Shown: piece after piece, positions 17,934 to 27,339 of the stretch
Layout: each line of letters opens with the position of its first letter
Position numbering within the stretch: the first letter of the stretch is position 1
Assembly: GCF_023050945.1 (NCBI RefSeq)
Contig: NZ_JALKIM010000014.1
Coordinates: forward strand, 1-64,000
Source: Anaerobiospirillum sp. NML120448
Lineage (GTDB): Bacteria; Pseudomonadota; Gammaproteobacteria; Enterobacterales; Succinivibrionaceae
Direction of reading: 5' to 3'
Length of the DNA stretch: 64,000 nucleotides
The notes under the pieces: generated by a model
Databases searched by the model: none
Seen by the model: the letters and a program-made list of their open reading frames with translations, nothing else
Told to the model about the DNA's origin: nothing
Program-made: the position numbers and the translations under genes

Positions 17934-19553
17934 ATGTCAGGGAATTCATCAGTGCCAATGCAGCAACGTATGCCTCAAGGCCAAAGGGTAGCTAATCCAG
18001 CAGCTATGCAAGCTGCTGCTGCCGCCCGTGCCCAGGCTATGCGTCAAGGTGCCGCACCTGCAAGACCAGGTGGAGCTCCTATGGCACGTCCAGCTAATGG
18101 TCAAGCTCCAAGACCAAATGGACAAAATCTTACTCCCGCTCAAAGACAGGCTATGGCTCAAAGACAAGCTATGGCTGCTCAAGCTCAGGCCAGAGCCCAG
18201 GGCCAAGCTCCAGCCCAAGCAGCTCCAGTTGCGCCTAATGCTCAAGCTGCTGCCAATAATGAAGCTAATCATTGCCATATTATTGCTCGCACCCCAGTTT
18301 ATGATGCTCACCGTGTGGTACAAATGTACCGCTTGCGCTTTTCATCAGGAAATAAATTTGTAACTGAGCGTGTCTTACCTCAACATGTAGCCTCTATTAT
18401 TGATGACTACTTTATTAAGCGCTCTATAGTTAACTTTGTAGGCACCAAGGCTAAAGCCTTAATTATGATGCCTGTGAATCCTGCCTTGATTCCTTTAGTT
18501 AAAAAAGGTGTAGCTTCACGTTTAGTTTTACAAATTCCTTCTTATCAAGAGCCTAGCGTTCAGGTGGTTGATTTTATGTCTAAGATCAAGCGCTTTGGTA
18601 TTCGCTTTGCTGTTGATTTGATGGATGTGATGCAGCGTGGCTGGCTAAAAGGTATTTTGCACATTGAATACATCATGATTAACATGGGTAATCAAGGTGC
18701 ATGGCAGTTGGCTGTTTTCCAAAAGCTTAAAGTTAAAGCACCATGGCTTAAAATCATTGCTTATGGTACTTCTGAGGCTACTTTACTTAAGATGTCTTTA
18801 AGTTACCGTGCTGACTTGGTAATTTCTCCAATGAGTACCAGCACTATGACCTTTAAGCAATCACCAGCGCTATTAGAGCCTTTCCAGGCTGATATTATGT
18901 CTTTGGCTCACGAATTGTTCTTACCTAAGATCAATTTCCCTGTTTTCAAAAAATATCTGTCTGAAAATCGTGCCATCTTAAAAATCATTATTTACCATGT
19001 ACACCGCTTTAAGAAAGTAGACTTAAGGGTATTAGGTAATTTAAGTGATATTTATAAGTATCTCTTAGAGAGTGAGCCTATTCCATCATTTACTGTAATT
19101 TTGATTCATGGCCTGTTAACTCACTATACCAAGTGTGTACAAAGTGCCTCCTTACATGTAATTGATGAGCTCTATCGTCGTATTTTAATTCATGGCTATT
19201 TTACTGAGTATGTAGTGCGTCGTATGCCTAATGCTAGTGCTGAGGATCGTCACTATAGCTTCCAAACTGGTGCTTTTTCTTTGCTGCCAGAAATCTTACT
19301 TAAGAGTATGGAAGAGCTTACTGCTGACCGCTATTTGTTTGCTATTACTCGCCATATCAATAATAAAGACTCCTTAGTAGGCCGTACTATTCAATGTCTT
19401 GATGATATGGAGTCAAACAATTTACCAGGCGTATTCGATTATGCTAAGACCTTTAAGGTACCATCAGCTCGACTGTGGGCTGCTTATGAAGATGCCATTA
19501 TTCAAGCCAATGAATTTATGATTTCCTTGCAAGTCACTCAAGGTCAAAGATAA
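17934..19553 (+). CDS. Degenerate EAL-HDOD signalling protein (paralogue 2)
   Basis: A 539-residue protein whose residues about 110-535 align along their length with the C-terminal half of paralogue 1. The N-terminal 110 residues are Gln, Ala, Pro and Arg-rich with repeats such as AQRQAMAQRQAMAAQAQA. The domain opens RTPVYDAHRVVQMYRLRF: the Glu of the usual Y-E-L motif is Arg here. The DDF site is AVDLMD and the later metal-binding Asp region reads YIMINMG. All catalytic EAL signatures are therefore lost, more completely than in paralogue 1. The HDOD-like part keeps FQTGAFSLLPEILL. It most likely works by protein contacts. The ribosome binding site is weak. A perfect-stem terminator follows. 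Confidence 0.72.
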   Translation: MSGNSSVPMQQRMPQGQRVANPAAMQAAAAARAQAMRQGAAPARPGGAPMARPANGQAPRPNGQNLTPAQRQAMAQRQAMAAQAQARAQGQAPAQAAPVAPNAQAAANNEANHCHIIARTPVYDAHRVVQMYRLRFSSGNKFVTERVLPQHVASIIDDYFIKRSIVNFVGTKAKALIMMPVNPALIPLVKKGVASRLVLQIPSYQEPSVQVVDFMSKIKRFGIRFAVDLMDVMQRGWLKGILHIEYIMINMGNQGAWQLAVFQKLKVKAPWLKIIAYGTSEATLLKMSLSYRADLVISPMSTSTMTFKQSPALLEPFQADIMSLAHELFLPKINFPVFKKYLSENRAILKIIIYHVHRFKKVDLRVLGNLSDIYKYLLESEPIPSFTVILIHGLLTHYTKCVQSASLHVIDELYRRILIHGYFTEYVVRRMPNASAEDRHYSFQTGAFSLLPEILLKSMEELTADRYLFAITRHINNKDSLVGRTIQCLDDMESNNLPGVFDYAKTFKVPSARLWAAYEDAIIQANEFMISLQVTQGQR

Positions 19554-19554
19554 C

Positions 19555-19587
19555 AAAAAGGCAAGCTTAATAAGCTTGCCTTTTTGT
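19555..19587 (+). terminator. Terminator after EAL-HDOD paralogue 2
   Basis: Perfect arms AAAAAGGCAAGCTT and AAGCTTGCCTTTTT with loop AAT. Symmetric A and T runs allow it to work in both directions. Confidence 0.9.
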
Positions 19588-19602
19588 TTGGTCTACTTTT
19601 TT

Positions 19603-19636
19603 AAAAAAGGCTCGCTTGATATTTTAGTGAGCCTTA
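19603..19636 (-). terminator. Terminator of prs (minus strand)
   Basis: On the minus strand AAGGCTCACT pairs with AGCGAGCCTT (one mismatch) and is followed by TTTTT. It begins 10 nt past the prs stop. Confidence 0.8.
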
Positions 19637-19646
19637 ATAATAGCTA

Positions 19647-20597
19647 TTAGATAGACTGGAACATAGCAGAAATAGACTCTTCGTTGCTAATACGACGAAT
19701 AGCCTCAGCTAACATAGGAGATAAGGTTAAGTAACGGATCTTAGAGATCTCACGAGTCTCCTTGGTAGCTGGGATAGAGTCAGAAACTACTAACTCATCT
19801 AAAGTAGAGTTAGCAATGTTCTCTAAAGCCTTACCAGATAATACTGGGTGGGTAGCATAAGCCATTACGTGTAATGCACCACGCTCCTTAAGAGCGTCAG
19901 CACACTTACATAAGGTACCACCAGTATCAATAATGTCGTCAACGATAATACAATCACGACCACTTACTTCACCGATTAAGTGCATAACCTCAGATACGTT
20001 TGGCTGAGGACGACGCTTATCGATAATAGCAATGTCAGCGTTGTTTAATAACTTAGCAATAGCACGAGCACGTACCACACCGCCCATATCTGGAGAAACC
20101 ACAACTGGATTAGTGAGGTTTTGCTGAAGCATGTCATCAACGAAGATCTGGGAGGAGAAGCAGTTGTCTACAGGAACGTCAAAGAAGCCCTGAATCTGCT
20201 CTGCGTGGAGATCAACAGTTAATACACGGTCAACACCAACAGATGATAAGAAGTCGGCTACTACCTTAGCAGTAATAGGTACACGAGCAGAGCGTAAACG
20301 ACGATCCTGACGTGCATAACCAAAGTATGGAACTACAGCAGTAATACGGCCTGCAGAAGCACGGCGCATTGCATCGATCATGACAATTAATTCCATTAAA
20401 TTGTCATTAGTCGGTGCACAGGTCGACTGAATAATGAAGATATCGCAGCCGCGAACATTTTCATTAATTTGAACATGGATTTCACCGTCTGAGAAACGGT
20501 CTACGGTTGCGTTACCTAAGCGAGTATAGAGTCGAGCGGCAATCTTTTTTGCTAGTTCTGGGGTGGCATTACCAGCAAATAACTTCATATCAGCCAT
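19647..20597 (-). CDS. prs: Ribose-phosphate pyrophosphokinase
   Basis: This enzyme makes PRPP from ribose 5-phosphate and ATP for nucleotide, histidine, tryptophan and NAD synthesis. The 316 residues are near-identical in layout to E. coli Prs. They include [20 protein letters not shown] at the start, the flexible-loop region [19 protein letters not shown], the site [13 protein letters not shown], the PRPP loop [12 protein letters not shown], and the C-terminus [21 protein letters not shown] 20597 is chosen because AGGA is suitably placed upstream and it gives MADMKLF. A longer frame from 20657 would add 20 residues without homology. It is last in the lolB-ispE-prs group, with a 439-nt structured leader of its own. 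Confidence 0.97.
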   Translation of the reverse strand: MADMKLFAGNATPELAKKIAARLYTRLGNATVDRFSDGEIHVQINENVRGCDIFIIQSTCAPTNDNLMELIVMIDAMRRASAGRITAVVPYFGYARQDRRLRSARVPITAKVVADFLSSVGVDRVLTVDLHAEQIQGFFDVPVDNCFSSQIFVDDMLQQNLTNPVVVSPDMGGVVRARAIAKLLNNADIAIIDKRRPQPNVSEVMHLIGEVSGRDCIIVDDIIDTGGTLCKCADALKERGALHVMAYATHPVLSGKALENIANSTLDELVVSDSIPATKETREISKIRYLTLSPMLAEAIRRISNEESISAMFQSI

Positions 20598-21036
20598 ACA
20601 AGAGTCCTGAAAAAATGTTAAAACATTTGCACTTTCATACATTACATGCTTTATCAAAGCACGCTGTATATTACCATTAATCAGGTAAAAATCAGCGTTA
20701 GGGCTATAGCAAATTTAATTAGCTAGACAATTAAATGCTACCTTTAGATTTAATTACTACTAAAAGTAGTAATAAAACCTTAAAAAAATAGGTATCGACT
20801 CTTTACCCTTAAAGCAAACAAACTTCCCTTAAAGGAAATAAGAATTTTCCTTTAAGTCCTATGTTTGTAAGCTTGCTTAGGAGTAGGGTATGAGTTTAGC
20901 TATATTGTGGCTAGCCTCAAAAGGGGCAACACTACGCTACAAAAACTGTATGAGCCACATATTTGCTTTTAGCAAAATACTAACAAAGAAGCTATGCTTC
21001 CTTACACAATGATAAGGCTTATATGAAAGCTTTAAA
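20598..21036. promoter_or_regulatory. ispE-prs intergenic, structured prs leader
   Basis: There is no ORF. Two perfect stems are visible: ATTACTACT-AAA-AGTAGTAAT (20753-20773) and CTTAAAGGAA with TTCCTTTAAG around a 9-nt loop (20828-20856). A weaker GAAGC-TAT-GCTTC hairpin near the end of ispE could be its terminator. E. coli prs also has an unusually long leader, so an independent promoter here is plausible. I could not identify a PurR site. Confidence 0.4.
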
Positions 21037-21885
21037 TTAAGATATTGCTCTGATAACAGGAGAACAATTGATGGACTTAGCAACAAAGGATGAAAACTTA
21101 CAATCCAGCTCTGAGGCTAATTGAGTTTGTGCATATTGTGCTTGAGCCAAATCATCAAAAGCTACGAAGCATGATGCTCCTGTACCAGACATCGCAGCAT
21201 CCCCATATTTTACCAATCTGTCTAAAGTGTGTCCAATTTCACAGAAATTTTTTCTAACAATTGATATACAATCGTTTCCGTAAGGCACACTTAAGAGCTC
21301 ATCAAAAGAGCGCTTTGGGCTAAAGTAATTTTTTAATTCAGGGTCAGTAAATACGTCTTTAGTGCTTACATGAACGGCTGGAGTAACTACTAGATAGTAA
21401 CGATCAGCAATATCTTTAGGGTAGAGAAATTCACCACGGCCCTCAACATAAGCATTGTGTCCGCCCACAAAAAAAGGCACGTCAGAACCGAGTTTTGCGC
21501 CCAGATTTAATAAAGTGTCTTTATTAATGTTGAGCTTAGCTAAATGATTGACCATTAATAAGGTGGTTGCTGCATTAGAGGAACCACCTCCTAAGCCACC
21601 GCCCATAGGTAAGACTTTGTCCACTCCAATAGCAACGCTAAAGGCCTTGTTGCTATGTTCTTGGAGGAGCTTTACTGCTTTGTAAATTAAATTATCCTCA
21701 AGTGCCATACCCATAGTGTTATCAAGTTCAATACGACCTTGATTGTCATCTTGAACCTCAAAACGCATGGTATCGCCGTGATTGAGTAAGCAAAATAATG
21801 ATTGTAAATCATGGAAACCATCTGCTCTTTTACCTGTTATATATAAGAACAAATTGATTTTACATGGTGATAAGACTTCAATCAT
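21037..21885 (-). CDS. ispE: 4-diphosphocytidyl-2-C-methyl-D-erythritol kinase
   Basis: This GHMP-family kinase phosphorylates CDP-methylerythritol in the MEP isoprenoid pathway. The 282-residue product opens MIEVLSPCKINLFLYITGKR. It has the GHMP ATP loop LPMGGGLGGGSSNAA near residue 90 and the C-terminal motif MSGTGASCFVAF. ATG 21885 is favoured over 21915 because an excellent AGGAGGAG lies 4-5 nt upstream and the shorter protein has the family N-terminus. It lies 36 nt after lolB on the same strand, the same lolB-ispE-prs order as in E. coli. Dxs (52304) and IspA (51179) supply other steps of the same pathway. Confidence 0.96.
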   Translation of the reverse strand: MIEVLSPCKINLFLYITGKRADGFHDLQSLFCLLNHGDTMRFEVQDDNQGRIELDNTMGMALEDNLIYKAVKLLQEHSNKAFSVAIGVDKVLPMGGGLGGGSSNAATTLLMVNHLAKLNINKDTLLNLGAKLGSDVPFFVGGHNAYVEGRGEFLYPKDIADRYYLVVTPAVHVSTKDVFTDPELKNYFSPKRSFDELLSVPYGNDCISIVRKNFCEIGHTLDRLVKYGDAAMSGTGASCFVAFDDLAQAQYAQTQLASELDCKFSSFVAKSINCSPVIRAIS

Positions 21886-21921
21886 TGATCTCCTCCTATT
21901 GATGCTATAAGCCAAGCATTA

Positions 21922-22563
21922 TTAATTGTTAGGGTAGTTAAACTCAACGTCTCGAATTTCACGAGTTGTGATTAAAAGTTCAAGTTGTGGGCCTAGTACT
22001 TCAATTTCTTTTGGCAGAGCAACATTTTGATAGGTGTGATAATCACGATAGTTAGCAACATAATTATCAACTTGGCTTTGCAGTAAGATGCCAAAGTCAT
22101 TAAAGACACTCATATCATTAGGGGCAATACCTAAAATTAAATTATGAAACTCATTTAAAGGTAGAGGAATATCCATATATTGAGCAAAAAGCTCTTGAGC
22201 GTTATCAGCCTCATAAAGATGGCCAGAGCTAAATAAAGAAGCCTTGCTATCTTTAACTTTAATTCTAGCTAGCTCTTTGCCCACGCCTGATAATAAGCGC
22301 AATTGGTAATTATTACTGTCTTGTCCCTGATAGAGAAAATTAGTAGTAAAGCGATCATGCTTATAAGCAACCTTTACTCGTCCTGTTAAGGTAATGCTCT
22401 TAATAGCTTTAACACGGCTTTGCATATTCTGCCAAAAGCTCTCTTGAGTACTCATAGCCCCTAAATCACTAGTACTTTGACAGCCGTTTAAACCTAAGCA
22501 TAAGGCACAGCCTAAAGTAAGTGGTAATAAAAGCTTGCTCTTGGCTAATGACCAATTAAACAT
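21922..22563 (-). CDS. lolB: Outer-membrane lipoprotein receptor LolB
   Basis: LolB accepts lipoproteins from the LolA carrier and inserts them into the outer membrane. It is itself a lipoprotein: the signal ends LGLNGC with the acylated Cys near residue 28. The 213-residue length suits the family (E. coli about 207). Typical features include the early tryptophan region ESFWQNMQSRVKAIKSITLTG, the beta-rich half-barrel, and the middle segment YMDIPLPLNEFHNLILGIAP. The gene order with ispE and prs strongly supports the assignment, which from sequence alone would be moderate. LolCDE is encoded separately at 41958-45916. Confidence 0.88.
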   Translation of the reverse strand: MFNWSLAKSKLLLPLTLGCALCLGLNGCQSTSDLGAMSTQESFWQNMQSRVKAIKSITLTGRVKVAYKHDRFTTNFLYQGQDSNNYQLRLLSGVGKELARIKVKDSKASLFSSGHLYEADNAQELFAQYMDIPLPLNEFHNLILGIAPNDMSVFNDFGILLQSQVDNYVANYRDYHTYQNVALPKEIEVLGPQLELLITTREIRDVEFNYPNN

Positions 22564-22833
22564 ATTCCATCCTCAATTAAAAACACAAAAAAGCCCCCAT
22601 CATTCCACAGGCCCACCATCCTGTCAAAGCTCAGATTGGCTATCCTTGCAGAGCCTGGCCCTGCAAAGCTAGCCTGCTCTCAAGCCCAGAGCCATGGCAT
22701 GGGCCCATGCCAAGGCTATGGCTATGGCCAATGCCATGGCCAGGGCCTGGCAGGGGGTAAAAGTTTTATCTGATAGTAAAAAAAGAGCCTAGTAATGTTC
22801 CCATTCTAGGCTCAATAAAGTTGTAATTACGCT
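22564..22833. other. lolB-ycaO intergenic with GC-rich island
   Basis: It contains a GC-rich island (about 22587-22757) of GGCCATGG, CATGGGCCCATG and GGCTATGGCTAT words. The far end holds the ycaO terminator. No gene is visible. Confidence 0.4.
22778..22814 (-). terminator. Terminator of ycaO (minus strand)
   Basis: On the minus strand GAGCCTAG pairs with CTAGGCTC around a 13-nt loop and is followed by TTTTTTT. Confidence 0.85.
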
Positions 22834-24618
22834 TTAGTCGTTGGCAGCCATAGCAATATGAGCATTCTTAATGATGTCATAAACCTTAATTAGCTCTTGA
22901 TGAGCCTTAAAGTTTGATAACTCAAGATCAGAGGAGCAGAGATCATTAAATTTTTGCTCGTGATTGATATGAGCCATAACCTTCTTAAAGGTCTCAGTGC
23001 CATAAATAAGCTCAATCGCTTCACTAAAGTCTTCTAACTTTAAGTGCTTATCTAATTTACACTCTAAAACCTTAATTAAGCATTGGTAGAAACGTAAGCG
23101 CTGCAAATCAAAAATAGTTTGATTGAACAATACTGTCCAGCGAGCAAAATCCAAGGCTCGTTCGTAGTCATTGGCCTCAAGGGCAATTAAGCATTTAAGC
23201 TCGCCAAAGCGTAAGGTTTTCCAAGGGCTATCATCGTCTGGCAATAAGCCTAGAATCTTAGGCAGTAGGGCATCGTCATCGATGTTCTCACTTTCCAGCT
23301 CATCTAAGTAATCAAGATAAGTTTCAGGTGTTTCTTGAGAATTTGGCAGCCCTAAAATAGCTTCTTGGAAAATAATGTAAGAATTAGTGTTGTTATAGAT
23401 CAGATCATCAAAAGGATAAATCTCAGACATGCCAGGTACCACAATGCGGTAAACAGGTACACCTAAGTTTTGATAAGTTCTGATATAAATATCAAAGCCT
23501 AATTTATCAATAATATAGCGTAAAGCCTTATATTGATCATGAGTGCTGCCATCAAAGTCCCATGCTACAAACTTGAACATAGGCTGCTTTTTGAACATCA
23601 TCATTGGTAGTAGGCCAGTACTATCAACAAAATGGCTTTCAATATTAATAATGGAGCTGGTTTGCTCAAGATCAAAGCTTGGCTCATCAAAGCCATCTAA
23701 ATCGCTAAAAGTACGACCTTGCATCAGCTCGGTTAAAGTACGATCTAAAGCAACTTCAAAAATTGGGTGAGAACCAAAAGATGCTACTGTAGTGCCATTA
23801 CTTTGATTGAATAAAACCACGCATACTACAGGATATTTGCCGCCTAAAGAGGCATCATAACAAATAGCCTTAAGCTCATCACTTTGTAAGGCTTTTAAAG
23901 TGGCATAAGACTTAGGATATTTTTCAATAATCTTGTCTGGCACTTGAGGTAGGCTTAAGCCTTCACGAATGATTTTAGCCTTAACATAGCGCTCAATAAT
24001 TTCGCTTAGACCTTGAACTAAAGCCTCATATTCACTATTACCAGCACTCATGCCATTAGATGCATAGAGGTTATCTAACAAGTTAACTGGAAAGTAAACT
24101 ACTTCGCCATTACGAGCATTGGTAAAAGGAATAGAGCAAACGCCACGCTCAAAGGAGCAGCTTTGGATGTCTACTAAGTTCTCTAAGGTTAAAGCACCCT
24201 TGTTACCATAGAGCTTACGTAATTTAACATTGAGAATGTCATTAGGGATTGGGCAACCCTCAATTCCTTCTTCATCCTCTTCACTATCAATGATCTCAGT
24301 CCATTTTTCATCAGAAAAGTGGACGAATTTAGCATCAGCATTAGTTTGACCTAAGTAAAAGTCACTAAAGCTCATATGGGTAGCAAGACGTTCAAAAATT
24401 TCGCCATAAGCTGAGCATAATGCGGCATCTTGAGTGGAACCTTTACCATTAGAGTAAATGGCAGGACAGTTAGCTATAGAAAGATGTACAGACCATAAAT
24501 CAGGTAAAGGGTTGAGCCACTGCTCTTCTACTAGATCTAATTTAAGCTCTTGAGCCACTTGTTTAAAGCGACTTAAGGTATCTTCTAAAGCAGCATCCTT
24601 GCCTGCAATTGTAGTCAT
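22834..24618 (-). CDS. ycaO: YcaO-domain ATP-dependent cyclodehydratase-like protein
   Basis: The founding YcaO family activates amide backbones with ATP. E. coli YcaO has been linked to beta-methylthiolation of ribosomal protein S12 together with RimO. The 594 residues match the E. coli size. The N-terminus reads GKDAALEDTLSRF, and the segment NGKGSTQDAALCSAYGEIFE is characteristic. The ATP/Mg site features AYGEIFERLATH and EALVQGLSEIIERYVKAK are present. The C-terminal 140 residues are a helical TPR-like extension, as in the E. coli protein. No precursor peptide, protease or dehydrogenase gene lies nearby, so this looks like the housekeeping member and not part of an azole-peptide cluster. 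It is divergent from the 24788 gene. Confidence 0.93.
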   Translation of the reverse strand: MTTIAGKDAALEDTLSRFKQVAQELKLDLVEEQWLNPLPDLWSVHLSIANCPAIYSNGKGSTQDAALCSAYGEIFERLATHMSFSDFYLGQTNADAKFVHFSDEKWTEIIDSEEDEEGIEGCPIPNDILNVKLRKLYGNKGALTLENLVDIQSCSFERGVCSIPFTNARNGEVVYFPVNLLDNLYASNGMSAGNSEYEALVQGLSEIIERYVKAKIIREGLSLPQVPDKIIEKYPKSYATLKALQSDELKAICYDASLGGKYPVVCVVLFNQSNGTTVASFGSHPIFEVALDRTLTELMQGRTFSDLDGFDEPSFDLEQTSSIINIESHFVDSTGLLPMMMFKKQPMFKFVAWDFDGSTHDQYKALRYIIDKLGFDIYIRTYQNLGVPVYRIVVPGMSEIYPFDDLIYNNTNSYIIFQEAILGLPNSQETPETYLDYLDELESENIDDDALLPKILGLLPDDDSPWKTLRFGELKCLIALEANDYERALDFARWTVLFNQTIFDLQRLRFYQCLIKVLECKLDKHLKLEDFSEAIELIYGTETFKKVMAHINHEQKFNDLCSSDLELSNFKAHQELIKVYDIIKNAHIAMAAND

Positions 24619-24787
24619 TGAAAAACGTCCAAAATGTTAACAAATAGCCAATAATATAAAGTTAAGCATCATTATACTTTAATTAAGTAATTCCTAATTA
24701 TTGCTTTGCTAAAATGTACAATCAGCCAAGCTGTTGTCAGTTTGAGATCCTGTGGTGAGCTTTTATTTGACTAAGGACACAAAAGCC

Positions 24788-26062
24788 ATGAGTAACCAAG
24801 AAATAAATAAAAACCATGACGAGTTCGATAATGCTAATCCTAGCCTTAGTGCTACTAATAATGACTCCCCAAGCACAGGCTCAAGCCCAAGCCCAAGCCC
24901 AAGCACTGGTGCTAGCGCTAGCGCTAGCACAGGCGCAAGCCAGGCAGTCTGCCAAGAGCTAGGCCAAGATTCCACATTAGAGCCTATTAGTAACACCCCT
25001 GAGGATACCCAAGATGAGCCTAAGGTAGAGGCAACAGCTCAAGCTGATGCTGTTGCTGCAAAAGATGCAGCAGTAGCAGGCGCTGCTGAGGGCTCAGCTG
25101 ATGCCGTGGCTGAGGCGGTAGTCACTGGTGAGCGTGAGCGTGAGCGTGAGGGCGAGGGGCAGGGTCAGTCTGGGGATGATAGTAATAGCCAGATGGCTAA
25201 TGGTGCCTCCTTTAAGATAGGGGATGATGTTTCTAAGTTTACGGGCAGGCCACATATTAGTGCTGAGGAGAATCAGGCCTTAGCTAAGGGCAATCGCTTT
25301 TTCCATAAAGCTTTAGAAAGCTCAGCTCGTGCTCGTGGTGATCATTATGAGCCTTATAGTTTACCTGCTCATATGAGAGCGGCTTTAGCTCAAATTGATA
25401 TGGAGTCTGCTCAAGAGCGTATGGAGGAGCGTAAAAAGGCCTTAGAGGAGCAGGGCTTAGATAGTTCTAATGTAACTTTAGAGACTAACAGCTTAAGTAA
25501 GTTGCATAACCTATCAGCAGAAGAGCAAGAAGAGCTGGCTCGTAATAAGGATATGCAAGATCATATTAATGCTGGTGGTGCTCGTTTTTATGGTAAATAT
25601 CAAAATCTGTTAAACAAGCAAGCTCAGGCTAAAGAAGAATCACGTCTTAAGCTTCTGCGTAATGTTAAGTTGATGGGCATTGTGATGCTCGGTTTAGTAG
25701 GTTACATAGCCTATAACCACTTTATGGTAGATCGTAATGCTGACAGTATTGAAACTTTAAAGGCATCATTACCTTTGGTGATTGATGAGCATACCTCCAT
25801 GGTAAGAATTGATGACCGCAACAACAATTTCAAAATTTACTTTGAGAAAGATCCTGCAATTTTTGCAGATTATGACGAGCACCAAAAAGAGGCAGCGCTA
25901 GATCAGTTCGTTAAAAATGCACCTGGATTGTGCAAAAATCAACTCCTACGCAGTATTATCGTTTCTGGTAAAAAAGTAACGGTATTATTAGAGGCATCGG
26001 ATAGAAGTTTTTTCCGAGAGTTTTCTGTAGATAAATGCCCAAGTAAGGATGATGCCTCTTAA
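24788..26062 (+). CDS. Single-span membrane protein with low-complexity N-terminus
   Basis: I do not recognise the family. ATG 24788 is used because AAGGA precedes it by about 10 nt; an upstream GTG (24752) is possible. Residues 1-140 are low-complexity Ser, Pro, Ala, Asp and Glu. They are encoded partly by 6-nt DNA repeats (AAGCCC near 24882-24904, GCTAGC at 24911-24928). A helical charged region follows. One transmembrane segment (GIVMLGLVGYIAYNHF, about residues 295-311) is followed by a compact, probably periplasmic domain with two Cys (APGLCKNQLLRS and FSVDKC) that could form a disulphide. It ends 64 nt before asd, and no terminator separates them. Confidence 0.75.
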   Translation: MSNQEINKNHDEFDNANPSLSATNNDSPSTGSSPSPSPSTGASASASTGASQAVCQELGQDSTLEPISNTPEDTQDEPKVEATAQADAVAAKDAAVAGAAEGSADAVAEAVVTGEREREREGEGQGQSGDDSNSQMANGASFKIGDDVSKFTGRPHISAEENQALAKGNRFFHKALESSARARGDHYEPYSLPAHMRAALAQIDMESAQERMEERKKALEEQGLDSSNVTLETNSLSKLHNLSAEEQEELARNKDMQDHINAGGARFYGKYQNLLNKQAQAKEESRLKLLRNVKLMGIVMLGLVGYIAYNHFMVDRNADSIETLKASLPLVIDEHTSMVRIDDRNNNFKIYFEKDPAIFADYDEHQKEAALDQFVKNAPGLCKNQLLRSIIVSGKKVTVLLEASDRSFFREFSVDKCPSKDDAS

Positions 26063-26126
26063 CAATCTCAAGGTAACCTTACTGGTGTGTGGATATTACT
26101 TACATCTTATATTGAGGTTATAAGCA

Positions 26127-27239
26127 ATGCTAAAGCTAGGTCTTGTTGGTTGGCGTGGAATGGTTGGCTCTGTTTTAATGGACAGAATGCAGACCGAGGG
26201 TGATTTCAAGCTTTTTGACAATTACTTCTTTACTACATCTCAAGCAGGTCAAGCTGCACCAAAATTTGAGAACCTAAAGTCTGATGTCTTGCTCGATGCT
26301 TATAGCGTTGATGACTTAATGGGCATGGATGTCATTTTGACTTGCCAAGGTGGTGATTACACCAACAAGATGTATCCTGCTTTAAAGCAAGCTGGTTTCA
26401 AGGGTTATTGGATTGATGCTGCTTCTGCTTTACGTATGGAGCAAGATGCCGTAATTATTCTTGATCCAGTAAACCAAAACGTTATTGATCAAGCTTTAAA
26501 CTCCAATATTAAGACTTTTGTTGGTGGTAACTGCACTGTAAGCTTAATGTTGATGGCTATGGCTGGCCTCTTTAAGGCTGATTTAATTGAGTGGGTTTCC
26601 TCCTCTACTTATCAGGCAGCCTCTGGTGCGGGCGCTAAGAACATGCGTGAGCTCTTAATCCAGATGGGCCAATTACACGATAGTGTAAAAGCTCAATTAG
26701 CCGATCCACATTCCAATATCTTAGAGATTGAAAAGCAAGTTCGTCAGACCATGAACAGTGCCTCTTTTGAAACTCAATGCTTTGGCGCTCCTTTAGCTGG
26801 TTCTGTATTGCCTTGGATTGACAAGCAATTAGACAATGGTCAAAGCAAGGAAGAGTGGAAGGGTATGGCTGAGACCAATAAGATCTTAGGCTTAGCCCCT
26901 GGCGCTATCCCTGTAGATGGTAACTGTGTACGTATTAGCTCTATGCGTTGCCACAGCCAGTCTTTAACCATTAAGCTTAAGAAAGATGTTAGCGTAAGCG
27001 AGATTGAGTCTTTAATTGCTGCTCACAATCAATGGGTAAAGGTTGTTCCAAATGATAAGGAAGTAACTTTACGTGAACTTACCCCAGCAGCTGTATCTGG
27101 TTCTTTAACTGTACCTATTGGCCGTATCCGTAAGATGATGATGGGCGATCAATACTTATCTGCCTTTACTGTAGGCGATCAGCTCTTATGGGGTGCTGCT
27201 GAGCCATTACGCAGAATGTTACGCTTATTAGTAGCATAA
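26127..27239 (+). CDS. asd: Aspartate-semialdehyde dehydrogenase
   Basis: It reduces aspartyl phosphate to the semialdehyde with NADPH, a branch point to lysine/diaminopimelate, threonine and methionine. The 370 residues follow E. coli Asd closely. Features are the N-terminal NADP motif [26 protein letters not shown], the active-site Cys in [12 protein letters not shown] (about residue 136), [15 protein letters not shown], and the C-terminus [21 protein letters not shown] 26127 follows GAGG by about 10 nt. A large hairpin terminator follows. The diaminopimelate branch ties it to the murein-turnover genes in this window. Confidence 0.97.
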   Translation: MLKLGLVGWRGMVGSVLMDRMQTEGDFKLFDNYFFTTSQAGQAAPKFENLKSDVLLDAYSVDDLMGMDVILTCQGGDYTNKMYPALKQAGFKGYWIDAASALRMEQDAVIILDPVNQNVIDQALNSNIKTFVGGNCTVSLMLMAMAGLFKADLIEWVSSSTYQAASGAGAKNMRELLIQMGQLHDSVKAQLADPHSNILEIEKQVRQTMNSASFETQCFGAPLAGSVLPWIDKQLDNGQSKEEWKGMAETNKILGLAPGAIPVDGNCVRISSMRCHSQSLTIKLKKDVSVSEIESLIAAHNQWVKVVPNDKEVTLRELTPAAVSGSLTVPIGRIRKMMMGDQYLSAFTVGDQLLWGAAEPLRRMLRLLVA

Positions 27240-27263
27240 TTTAGACAGAATTTTTATTATTAG

Positions 27264-27321
27264 AACAGACAGTCGTTTAATGGCCTGGTTAACAGACATT
27301 AAGTGGCTGTCTGTTTTTTAT
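27264..27321 (+). terminator. Terminator after asd
   Basis: Arms AACAGACAG and CTGTCTGTT around a long loop, followed by TTTTTT. Confidence 0.8.
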
Positions 27322-27339
27322 TAGGAGATTAATCAAGCT

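Noticed and set aside
22834-24618. Azole-modified peptide (TOMM) cluster around ycaO
   Set aside because: There is no precursor peptide, dehydrogenase or exporter nearby, and the protein has the E. coli housekeeping layout with its C-terminal extension.
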